Positions 34,159-45,110 of a DNA stretch of 64,000 nucleotides are shown piece after piece (position 1 is the stretch's first letter; each line of letters opens with the position of its first letter). The DNA comes from Telopea speciosissima. Lineage: Eukaryota; Streptophyta; Magnoliopsida; Proteales; Proteaceae. Where the stretch lies: contig NC_057926.1 of assembly GCF_018873765.1 (NCBI RefSeq), forward strand, positions 51,627,878 to 51,691,877, in the 5' to 3' direction. The notes below the pieces were generated by a model. It worked only from the letters and a program-made list of their open reading frames with translations. It did no database searches and was not told the origin of the DNA. Both the position numbers and the translations under genes were made by a program.

Positions 34159-37100
34159 TCAGGACTGACTTGCATACAGTGCAATCTTCTTTTCGAGACC
34201 ATTCTTGTCTGCCCCTACTACCCTATCAATCTCTTTACCATTTTTTATGAAGAAGAAAGTTGGAACGCTACCTATATTCCAATGTGCAGCCACATCTCTC
34301 AGCTCATCAATATCCACTTTTAAGAAAACAATTTTTGTATACTTCCCTGCTAAGCTTGTGTAAAGAGGAGAAATGAAGCGGCAGGGGCCACACCAGCTTG
34401 CAGTGAAGTACAGGATCACCAGGCGGGACAAACTAGAAGCAGCATTAAATTTGGTCTCCAACTCACTGGCAGAGTGAATACTAAGAACTTGTCCTGTCAA
34501 TCACAAAATCACTGATGCAATTAGATTTTTAAAATCCAGGAAACTGTCATCCGCATACTATTTTTAACAAATCAAATAGTTTCTCTAACCTGTGTATATG
34601 CAGGAAGGGTTTACTCAACAAGAGCTATCATAATGGACCATAGAACATGTCTTTAAGCAGATAATGAGCAACAGATAACAGTTAAGACTCACAGAATTAC
34701 AGCTCCCTTCCTGTTATATTTGGATCTTTCGAGTTTTGTTCTTTTTTCTTTTTTATCCATAGTTGTTTTTTGTGCTGAATGTTGAGGTGGATGAGTGGAG
34801 GTGAATGTTGCTCAAGGGAACAACAGTGGTGGAAAAATTAGGAAGGTCAAAATAAGAAACTAATATACATAAGTTTCCATGATTCACCCAAGTTGTTTCC
34901 TTGAATATGGATTCCTCTTAATGTCGAACACCTAAGTACTCGAAAACCGAAGAAAGAGCTAGAAGATAAGAATTCTGTAATGCCTATCAAAGTGGGGAGT
35001 TTTAGGAACACTTGGCAAAGCTATTTGAGAAGAGATGGAACAAACCCCAAAAATCTGACAGCTAAAGGTAGGTAGGTGAGTAATTTTAACGAGTCATGAG
35101 CTCTAAAAGGAAGTGAAGCAAGAGTACTGCAGCCCTGAGTGAAATGGATCTAACAGAGTGAAGAATTTCACGATAAGGTGAAGTCGAATAATCACTAATA
35201 TTTTAGTCAATATATAGAACGCCCAACCCTTGTAAGCACTCAGTTTTCCCATCAATTTACAGTTAGAACAATAATAACTCTATCATTACAACTATTGACA
35301 TCAATAAGAAACTTAACACTAATGCAATTATTTAGATCAGAACTCTTGAGAGACCAAAAAAAAATCACAACCCACTCTAAGCCATTGCTTGTCATACTCA
35401 GCCTTATTGAAATGGAAGAGCATCAGTACGATGCACATTTAACATCCTGAAACTTGGAATGTTACACAAATATACATTTGATCAAACTGAAATAACTCTC
35501 TTCTGTTTATATACCATAAAATTGGATCCTACATCCCCTATTATACAGTTGTTCCATTGCAACCTAGTGGACTAGGTTGCGGATTCGAGTTGGGAAACAG
35601 CCTCTCCCCAAAGAGGAGGTAAGGCTGCATATATTATAATCCTCCCCAGACCTACTGCAGGAGCTTTGTGCACTGGGTACGCCCTTTTTATAATTGGATC
35701 CCGCATCCTACATTAGAAAAGTAGAAAACATCACAGTTTTCATCTCCCCCCCCCCCCCCCCTTTTCTTCCTTTGGGTTAACAACAAGCATCAAAAAGGGG
35801 GTTCCTTGGCATAATCATATGAAGTTACAAACATGATGAGGCAGAGCATAACAAAATACAGGAATATAACCACATGCATACCACAGAGGCAGCCATGAGA
35901 CAAATATATAAAAAGCTATATCCAAAGTAACCTTCAGGAAATCAACCACAAACACAAATTTCTACAGATCATGAATGCAAGTCACTAAATCCATACTAAA
36001 AAGTAATGACAACATCAGGATGCACATTGCTACTAAACTAAAAGTTACATACCATCCTGTAGAGGAGTGGTTTCTGAATCCTGCATCAAATTGTAAGAAT
36101 TACATGAATTAGAGTAATGATATAAAGGGTGGAATGGAGAAAAGAATATCATCATTCACTAATAGGATAATAAATACTGATTAATTGGAAGAACGAAATC
36201 ACAAACTTACATTTCTTTTTTCTGACGAATGCACCTTTGCCTTCTCCCTCTCAGAAGCAGCCTGCAAGAAATTAAATATAAAAAAAAAAAAAAAAATTTA
36301 GCCAAAACAATGAATTAATTTCCTGTCAAAGACAGTTATTTCCATAAATAATCTCTTTCAAGTACTTGGGATTCAGCTCGCCGCCTCTGTCGTTCAATTT
36401 CTGCTTTCTTTAGTTCCCTCTCCTTCCTCAGCCGCTCGTATTTTCTGCGATGCTCTTCAATTTTGTGCGCATTAGGTTCAACCTGCAATTGAAATATATC
36501 ATCAACAACTTCTTCACTCACCAAAACACAAACTAAGTATAATTTATGGGACACATCCCCTCATCGGTTTCTCATACGTTTGTAATGTTCTGTTGATCAC
36601 ATGTTCAGACACATCTAAACATTCTAACATCAATTTGAATACGGCTGTGCCTCTATAATAAAAAAATTCACAATAGAAGTCTTTATTTATTTTCCATTCT
36701 TTAATACCAGGCTTTGACATAGATCTGGCCGAGTCCACCCAGTCAAAAAGATTGACCTGTTACCAGCAGCCAAAAGGGTTGGTGTCTGGGCTGGGATTTC
36801 AGTGTCCTACATTTGTATTAAGTTCAACTTCCTTTACTGACATAAAAAGAGCGTCCCAGTGCACGAGGCTCCCGTAGTTGCAGGGTCTGGAAGGGGCAAA
36901 CGTATGCAGCCTTACCCCCGCTTCACAGAGAGGCTGTTTCCATGTTTTGAACCCACAACCTGCTGGTTGCAATAGAGCAACTTAACCGTTGCGCCAAGGC
37001 TCGCCCACTAACTTCCTTTACTGACATATACTATCATAAATCCATGCATTGATTTGCTTTCACCTTTGACCAGAAATTTGGACATGTTGCACTCCAGAAT

Positions 37101-38820
37101 GTCCTACTATATGCCATATGTAGGCGGCATTAAATATGTATAATTGTGTACCCAAATAATTATTTCCATGTAACACACCATATTTGTGTCACCACATAAC
37201 ACCATTCTCCAATGTTGATGTTTGAAAGATTGTAGCAAATTACCTTCTTAAGCGCTGAACCAATTTCCTCATCATAGTCCAATGTCGAGGCTGCATGAAG
37301 ATCCTTTTTCGCCTCTTCCCATTGGCCCAGCATGGCCTTTGCCATTGCTCGGAATTTGTACCCTTTGGCTGAATCAGAATTTATCTAGGCCATTAACAAA
37401 AGAAAGGTAAGGTAATAAGGCAACCTATTATTCCTTGTCAATTTGATTCAATCATGTTGTAAGGAAACAAGAGTCAAACCTCCAGAGCTGCATTTGCATC
37501 GCGAATAGCAGCATTTGGTTTTTTCATTTTCACATAGACACTAGCTGAAGGTAAATACAGTTCTGTCAGCTTTCCTCGTTCTGTCAGCTTTCCAGAGGAA
37601 AAACCGTACAGTATATGCAAGTCATCATTGGGTGAAAATAAATTTCTGGCAATTAAAGGAGGAAGAAACTTACCTCTAGTTGCATATAAGATGGCAGAAC
37701 AAGGATTCAACAAGATTGCTTCTGTTAAATGTCCAATGGCTTCATCCAGATTACCTGTAAAACATAATAGCTCAGCCAACAAACGAAATGCTAATTAAGA
37801 AACACAAAAACAAATAGCAAAATGAAGAATAATAATTGGGATCAAACTTAGAACATGCCTTCAGAGATAGTATCCATAGCCTTCAGTTTGGACAATTGAG
37901 CAGCATCTCGATTTTCCTCTGTAACCTCTACAGAGGGATCCCCCATCTACACTAAAAAAAATTACACAGGGCTACCTAAGCATCATTCAAGCACCAAAAT
38001 GGAAAGTAGCCTTTGACTGCATGACCCATTAAACAGTTTCATGTCCCACCTGCTGTGGAGGATCATTATCGGGTTCAAGAACATCAGCATTATCCAACTC
38101 AATATCCGATTCCATAAATTCATCCTCCAAACTATCAGGATCAGCATGTTCTTCAGGGTTGGATGATTCATCATCACTTTCATCCTGCATATTACTCCTC
38201 TTTTATCAGGAATACATAAATTTCTAAGAATTTAATGCAAAAGAAGTTTAAATCTCTCAAAAAAATTCAAAGCACAACTGGGTCTTGTGGGATTCGAAAT
38301 TCAGCTAAATAAATCAACTAGACTTCCAAAATCCGAAATTCAGCTAAATAAATCAACTAGACTTCCAAAATCCGAAATTCAGCTAAATAAATAAGAATTA
38401 AATAAAAATGTTCCATCAGACAAGGGATAAGATGATGAAAAGAGAACATAGAAACACACAATATCAAAAGATATAGTTTAAGTCACCAAGTAAAAGAACA
38501 TTTCTCTAAAAAAAACTACCAAAGTAAGCGAAGTAAGGAGTCTTACAGTTTCTGGGCCTTGTGGAATTTGAGCACCAAGGCTGAAACAACAACATTTGAA
38601 GGAAAAAAACAAAAGTTAAACTTTCTATTCAAATCCGAAGACCATCTCACCCTCTTCCTTTCCCAAAATTTCAAAGAATTAACAAAAGAAGTAAAAAGAG
38701 AGAGAGGCACCTTTGGAGATAACTCTTGAAGAACCCTAAAGAAGGGTCGTTAATAATTGAAGGGTTTGATTTCAACTTATTGACGAACAGCTTCAGTTCT
38801 GCAACCTTCGAAGAATCCAT
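34159..38820 (-). CDS. TDX: TPR repeat-containing thioredoxin TDX (11 exons)
   Basis: Predicted 394-residue protein combining an N-terminal Hip-type segment, three TPR repeats and a C-terminal thioredoxin domain. This is the plant TDX architecture, a redox-regulated Hsp70 co-chaperone and disulfide reductase. Exons in transcription order: 38820-38711, 38580-38547, 38184-38050, 37946-37859, 37754-37674, 37544-37480, 37384-37244, 36482-36366, 36261-36211, 36080-36053, 34493-34159; phases agree and sum to 1185 nt. Residues 1-48 match the Hip N-terminal region (MDSSKVAELKLFV). About 49-93 is acidic, 94-218 is TPR, and 219-257 is a charged helix (RRKYERLRKERELKKAEIER). The thioredoxin domain has active site WCGPC at 317-321 and the cis-proline segment SVPTFFF. 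The intron after exon 4 has a GC donor (GAAG|GCATGT). Confidence 0.92.
35537..35691 (+). mobile_element. tRNA-derived SINE (Au-like) in TDX intron 10
   Basis: A B-box-like GGTTGCGGATTCGAGT (35574-35589) is followed by GGTAAGGCTGCATA, CCTCCCCAGACC, GGAGCTTTGTGCACTGGGTA and a T-rich tail, the body of the widespread Au-type plant SINE. Flanks AATTGGATCCTACATCC (35520-35536) and AATTGGATCCCGCATCC (35692-35708) are a 17-bp target duplication with two mismatches. It is antisense to the host gene. Confidence 0.85.
36845..37009 (-). mobile_element. tRNA-derived SINE (Au-like) in TDX intron 7
   Basis: On the minus strand the element has an A-box-like start (GAGCCTTGGCGCAACGGTTA), a B box (GGTTGTGGGTTCAAAAC), GGTAAGGCTGCATACG, CCAGACCCTGCA, GAGCCTCGTGCACTGGGA and a T-rich end. 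Identical 19-bp flanks AACTTCCTTTACTGACATA at 36826-36844 and 37010-37028 are its target-site duplication. It is full length and in the same orientation as TDX, opposite to the SINE in intron 10. Confidence 0.92.
38295..38396. repeat. 39-bp tandem repeat, 2.6 copies, TDX intron 2
   Basis: Units at 38295, 38334 and 38373 (partial) start CGAAATTCAGCTAAATAAAT and are nearly identical. Confidence 0.9.
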
Positions 38821-41484
38821 CTCTTCTGCTGCTCTTCCCTCTCTCTCTTCCTCTTGGCAGTCGGCTCGGTCCTTCTAGTAATCCAGCGGGACAAGAACGC
38901 AACGAATAAAAATTACGTTTACGATATACTAGTCATTCGTGTTGTGTGTGATGCAGGGCACCCTTTTGACCGACCTTTCAAACGGTTGATCTAACTGGTC
39001 AACTAAAATACATCCAGAGTTGACCATGATAAAGAGAGGTGATCATGATCTAACTGGAAATGCCCTCGCATACACCTACTGGTGCCCCTACTGGTGTCCC
39101 GCCGTTGGATGGGTGGTTGGAGAGGACCTTTTTCCGACGGTGCAAGTATGCAACCCGATTAGAATGGGCCGGGTTGTTAACATAGGCCCAACCCAGATAG
39201 AGGTCAGGCTGGGAATCTTCAACTCAGACCCGGCCCTATTGAACTCAGGGTGCACCGTGTCTGCGTCTAGCAACATCAATAGGGCGGTTATTACCACCTT
39301 TCATGGGGGACAGGGCAGTCATTTCTTCTCCCTATGTCTGGGCGTAGGGGGTACACTCCCCCACAGAAAACATTTTTCCAAAATTCGAGAGATTGCAGCC
39401 TGTGCATGTAGACCATGCACTAGTACAGGACTAATGAGAGCGTGCGCAAGAGCATCAATATAGATGAAATTTTTTATTTCATGCGGGTGGGATAGTAATT
39501 TTTAGTGCTGTTATATTTAGGCGCAAGATCTAGACAACCCGGCACCATTCTTTTTCCATATACTTAGGGGGAAGAAGTGGCGGCTTAAAAAGATTGAGTC
39601 ATAAATGACTCTTGAATGCTAATAGGGCATTATGGTAACATAACCAACACCAAATATATGATTAAATGCAAGTTTGAAACATTTCTTGAAAGTTCCAGTT
39701 CTCGTCGGTTCCAAACTGTTCTTTCCATTCTGAAACCATTGGGAAACCCGTTCCAGTACCAACCCATCGTCCTATTTACTAGTCCTAGTCCAGTTTCCAA
39801 CTCTAATACTAAATTGACACCCTTAACGTCATTGTACTATCACCCTCTCAAATGAGATTTTTTAATTTTTTCTCTCTTGTATCAGGATCATGTGGCCCCA
39901 TGTGTATAATACCATTCTTACACTGCCATTGGTGTGGTGTGGGAGACTAACATTACAGGAAACCTTCTCCCCGACAATAAATTTGTATATAGACAAAAAT
40001 GTTTCATCATGCATCTCAAATCGATAGTTTTTGAAAAATATTTGTATTTTTACTAGCATTACATATGTAATCTTGTATTTACATATGCCAATATATGCAT
40101 ATTTTATGTGTGATGTCTGCAAATTTACAAACATTTAAATGTGTGCCAGATTTTAATTGGCATTTTTATCTCTTAAAAGCAAATATACTTGAACTTATCA
40201 CACACACCATATCTTTTTTTTTTTTTTTTGGTAAGAAAACATTATTAAAGATAACGTGAGAAGCTCATGGTTGAGCAGTACACCATATATATATTTTTTT
40301 GGTCCCTAAATTTACTATGGCTGATCTTAGCCTACAATTTAACTATAAGAATTGAATGCTATTTCCTTGAGGTTTCAAGTACAATCTTTTTTTCTTAAAC
40401 CATTTTTCCTTCTATTTCATCCCTTCCCCCATAGTTGGTAAGTCCGCGTATTAATTGCCGTATTTGATCGTATAATTCAATAACTCGACTTTTATAGTAT
40501 TCTATGAGGTAGTTTAATTTTGTACATAACTCTTAGGAAAAACTGTACTAATTGTCATATTAAGTGTCGTATTGATACATATTTATGTTTCTTAATTTAA
40601 TTAAACAAAATAAAAAACTAGAATCTAAAACCTAAAAACTCAAAAACGGGTGAGAAACCCCCCAACACCCGAAGACGGTTTTTGAGCTTCATGCTTCTCA
40701 ATGGACTTTTGGATGTTGGGCTTCTAGCTATATACCTCACTTCTATTTCTTTAAGGTTTATGGCAGATCATGTGTTAGAGCCTATAATTTGTTGTGAGTT
40801 TTTCTATTCCTTTATAAGATAATTCATGAAGTGCTCTATGTATAGATGGCTTTGAACCTTTGATAATATGCCATATAATGGAAACCCTGATCTATTGAAG
40901 AGTTTGTATCTTTCTCTTTCTTTCTGTTTATTATTATAATTGAAACCACTTGCGTAATGTTGGAAGTGTTCTTAAGAAACTTCAAACGATATGCTAACTG
41001 ATTTCCAAAGTCACTAATGGCAAAAAGCATAGAAATTGGTCTGTGAATGTGGAACTGTGGGTCAAGGTCAATCAGGGCGGGCTTGGGCTGGGCTGAGCTA
41101 GTCAGGGTCAGGGTTGAAGTTTTTAGGCCCTGAGTCAAGGTTAGGACAGGTCTGAGCTAAGTTTGGAGGATTCAGGATTGGATTGAGGTTTTAAAAAACT
41201 CGTCCCAACTCGGCCCTGTTGCAGCTAGTGTTAGCATTTTTTTTTTAACCAAAGACCTATGACAAGAACAAACAACACAATCACAGTATATATCATCAAC
41301 GATATTGGGAAATTTTGAGTTTTGCTTTTTTTTTTTTTGGTACATAAGAGCAGAAGATGTTCATGCCGACTCCATTGCAAAATGGGCAGTGAGTTACCCA
41401 CATTAGGGACTATGTGAGACCTCGTTTCCTGAAGATCTTCTCAAAATTGTAAGTCATTTTCTGTCCTTGGAGACTTATATGTTG

Positions 41485-41590
41485 TGTTTGATATGCATTT
41501 TGGGTTGATTTCGCATTCTCAGACAATAATAACAACTATTTTTATCATCCAAGAATGTGAAATCGATTCAGAATGCATATCAAACGCATC
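41485..41590. repeat. Palindromic MITE (about 105 bp)
   Basis: TGTGTTTGATATGCATTTTG at the left pairs with the reverse complement of CGATTCAGAATGCATATCAAACGCA at the right; the inner arms TTTCGCATTCTCAGACAATA and CATCCAAGAATGTGAAAT also pair. It resembles the element at 42348-42459 in sequence and layout. Confidence 0.7.
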
Positions 41591-41674
41591 CTTCTTCCAT
41601 TAGAGTGCCTTTCTTCCATTAGCACCAAAAGAGGAAAACACTGAAGAAGAAATGTTGAATTTTCCTTTTGGCAA

Positions 41675-41825
41675 AAGCTTGTGTGCATGGTTATGCATGG
41701 TTATGCATGCTGCACAACCATACATACAGCCGTCGATTGAAGTTGAGGAGGGTGCACCGTAGACCCTCATACCTCATTCAATGGCTTTGTGTATGGTCGT
41801 GCACCATGAACGACCGTGCACAAAA
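41675..41825. repeat. Fold-back element with about 70-bp arms
   Basis: TGCACAACCATACATACAGC (41711-41730) pairs with the inverse of the stretch around GGCTTTGTGTATGGTCGTGCA (41780-41800), and AGGAGGGTGCACCGTAGACC lies at the turn. Non-coding, MITE-like. Confidence 0.6.
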
Positions 41826-42347
41826 CCCTTGCCCTTTCCTTTTATTCTCTTTTATTTTTTTTTTCTTTCTTTGGGTACCAAATGGTTGTGGAATCTGGAT
41901 TCCTAAATGTTTTATTCTAAGTTAAATTACATGTTTGGTTGTGGGTATTAAGGCATATATTGGAGTGGTAGTTATTCAAATTGTTCATAGTTCAAACTTT
42001 TTTCTAATTTGGGTTGAGAACTTATGACCAAAAGCCATAGACGTAATACAATGAAGGCAAGGCAGTAAATCACCAAACAGGGCAAAATACTAATGGAGAT
42101 TTTAGAGCACAGTCGGGAAGAGAAATAAGTTAATCATCAAAACAGTAAAAATAGAATCGGCCTCCATGGATTTCGGTTTTGATTTGGTTGGAATCCGGTC
42201 TGAATCAGCTTGAATAATAGAAATCAAGTATGGGTAAATTCGAATCAGCTGAAATCCCAATTATTTTCTTGAAACCATGGTTAGATTCAGGTAGTATCAA
42301 ACAGATAGTTTACCACCAATCCTGTGTTGACTCGATTTTGAACCTTA

Positions 42348-42459
42348 GGCAGTGTTTGGTATGCATTTCAAGTCGAATTTGTATTTTCAGAAGATAAAAA
42401 TAATTGTTTTTATTGTCTGAGAATGCGAAATTGATCTAGAATGCTTACCAAACACTGCC
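42348..42459. mobile_element. Tourist-like MITE (112 bp)
   Basis: Ends are GGCAGTGTTTGGTATGCATT and its near-perfect inverse AATGCTTACCAAACACTGCC (rightmost bases). The element forms a hairpin along its whole length. GGC-GTGTTTGG ends and T-A-rich flanks (CTTA left, TAAG right) suit a Tourist/PIF-Harbinger MITE, although the 3-bp target duplication is not perfect. Confidence 0.75.
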
Positions 42460-44499
42460 TAAGATTTAAAACCATGTTAAGAATAGTTTATGAGAGAAGG
42501 TTGGGTATGCTGTCAGGCTTTAACAAATTAGAGGCATACACCAATCACAGGACTGGACAGAGGAAGGCAAAGGGGAGGAGTGAAGATAACACATGCTAGG
42601 CACCCTAGCGGCGTGTACCAAAAAATTATATAAGATAAAGGAGAAGGGATAGGCATGCTGCTCGTTCCAAATAAGCTAACGGGCGACACATGAGAGGTGG
42701 AACAAGAAAGAACAGGGGGTCTTTTCACCAGGAGGGGAAAGAGATGGACACAAGACTGAGCAAACCACTAGTGTGGCCAGCCTTTTCTCTAAGATAAACT
42801 AGGGATCCAGATCCTCTATTGTTGTCTGCCTGTCCCACACTGTGCTGCACAGACACAGCAAGGCGTTCGAGCAAGGGTAAAGCGATAATTGCACGCCTTG
42901 CTATGTCTACACAACACGACGCAGGATGGGCAGGCGGCAGTCGAAAATCCAAATTGGATAAACTAGTTAGTGTGTCAGCCTTTTCCCTATAAGATAAAAT
43001 AGTTAGAGATCATCCACTCATGTTGGTTTTATCATTATAATCCTTAAGAATTAAGATGGGACCTATTCTTCTATAGAGTCTGATCTTTTGGACATGTGAT
43101 ACATGATTTCTTTTGTTAGAAATTAGGTACACATAGTAGCTATTGGTTCCTATACACATATATATCCCAATACCCCATTGTAGATATTTTCCCTAGTTTA
43201 CTCATATGAGCATTAAAGAAAAGAAAATGTTATTATTTAGTTTGTCTAATCAGGTGCATTTATTTATTTTCCCACATATAGGTGTCAATTTGTCGGTTTC
43301 GTACCATTACTATCATCATTTAGTTAAATGTCTGATAGGCTAGATATGGACACGTTTATATTTAATCTATCCGTGTTAATTAATCTCGATTGAATGTTTA
43401 TCAGTTAAAACCAAACACTATAAATGTCAAAACACATAATTTACTAACTGGTTGTCTAATTTTTTACTTTAACCAATTGGTTCCAATCAGACCTACCGGT
43501 GCGGGCCAGCTTTTAACACAACCTATTCCCAACCATCTCCATTGGCACATTAACTCTCCATGAGGTCCAAATCAAGGACCCCTCAAGCCAATAAGATCTT
43601 TATTCTCCCTCAATACATATTTGACATTTTGGGTACTTATATTTAGCCAATAATCACAACACTTAAACAGTTTTCTCTTATTATTCATAGAACTAATTAT
43701 GGAAAGATTTACTTAGCCTATAACATACAAGGATTATTTCCATCAATCAAATTCCAAGACATGCATGTCTGTGGGTCAAGCACCACCCATCAGTACTGTT
43801 TTCAGCAACGACAGTAATAGATGATGAAAGAATAGTAGCCCCACCACCAACAATCCTTTCCTTTTTTTTGGTGGCTTAGTCGTCCATGTCAATCAGTCTC
43901 TAAATTGAGTAACCACCACCACATGTTAGACTCTCAGAGAAAGAAAGCTTTGGCCTTACTTTCCTTGGACAGTCCAGTCCTATTTTAGCAGGAGACCTAA
44001 GATAGCTTTGTTCACCCTAAATACTATTTAGGTTCCCTTGTTTAGGTGTCTTCTTCCTTCCCTTTCCCCATCTTCACGTGCTTTGCTTTTGAAATCTGTG
44101 TTGTGTGAAAAGAAGATTGAGAATGACAGTGTAAACAAGTATAACATAGGTAACTTCAACAAGAAGAAATCAGTTTATCACTGGAGTTTTTTAGGTATAA
44201 ATACAAGAAGAAAGCTGAAAAGGTTTACAAGCTCAGTTCAGATCTTTATCCCCTCCAATTCCTTGCTCGGCCCAATTCCCCAATTCCTCTAACAAAGAAG
44301 GATGAAATGACCACCCTACCCCTACCCGAGTGAGAGAGAGCAATCAACATTAGGTGAACATAACCATCGAATACTAAAGAGAGATTTCACTCCCAAGATA
44401 AATGGGTAAAAATTGGACAAAGATACTCTCTTCAAGATTGGGTAAAGAAAAACTCAATCCAAGCCACAAGAAAGTTTCCTTCTCCCGCGGTGAAATATT

Positions 44500-44760
44500 C
44501 CCTCGAATTGTTTTATTTACTTCAATCTAAATCAAATCACTCCTTCATACTAAAACATCCAAGACCTCCATTGAACATAAGTACATAACTATGCCACCTC
44601 AAATGCTTTTCTTGAAACTACTCTCTATTTTGCTCTAATATCATCATGTCTTATTTCTCCTCCTTAATTTTCCCACTCTTTCATCTCAACTATACTACGT
44701 TTATCTATATTGTACTTCTTAACCACCCAACATTCCACACCATATATCATAAACAATCGT
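44500..44760 (-). mobile_element. Degenerate LINE tail fragment
   Basis: Same region of the LINE reverse-transcriptase tail as at 30740-31205: plus-strand AATCAAATCACTCC, TGCCACCTCAAATGC and CATCTCAACTATACTACGTT parallel the intronic copy in order and orientation. Highly mutated, no open frame. Confidence 0.6.
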
Positions 44761-45110
44761 GTGAAAATCCGAAAACCCATTAATACGATCAATAAAGGAA
44801 TTATTCATTCACCATTAAGCTATGATTCGAAAAGGAATCTTAAAGAGGGGATATATAAGAAGAATACGAGGAATATGGGCTGTTATATGCGTACGTTACT
44901 TCAATTTTTACAATATGACAGGAAGTTAAAATGGTTACAAACTTCTCCAAAAGAAGTATTGTAGGATGAAAAGGCTCCTGATCATATTCAAATGACAAAG
45001 AATTGAAACTAAATTAATTATCTTCAAAGAGAAATAGAGGGGCTTAAGAAAAAACAAGAGGGGGGGAAAAAGAGAGGAGGAGAATCCTCCTCAGCGTTTT
45101 TGCATCTTTT

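Larger units (their letters stand above)
38821..45110. other. TDX-JAZ intergenic region with MITEs
   Basis: About 6.3 kb without a supported gene. 38821-38950 is the TDX leader/promoter. It holds fold-back elements at 41485-41590, 41675-41825 and 42348-42459, a T run at 40208-40228, a patch of GGGCTTGGGCTGGGCTGAGC at 41079-41098 related to 13880-13970, and a LINE tail fragment near 44500-44760. Reading frames of up to about 147 codons (for example 39020-39463, plus) match nothing I recognise and have no splice support. Confidence 0.5.

Noticed and set aside
38295-38396. Regular 39-bp repeats considered as a CRISPR-like array
   Set aside because: Direct tandem units without spacers, inside a plant intron.
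39020-39463. 147-codon plus-strand open frame between TDX and JAZ
   Set aside because: No recognisable domain, repeat-like composition, and no supporting splice or leader signals.
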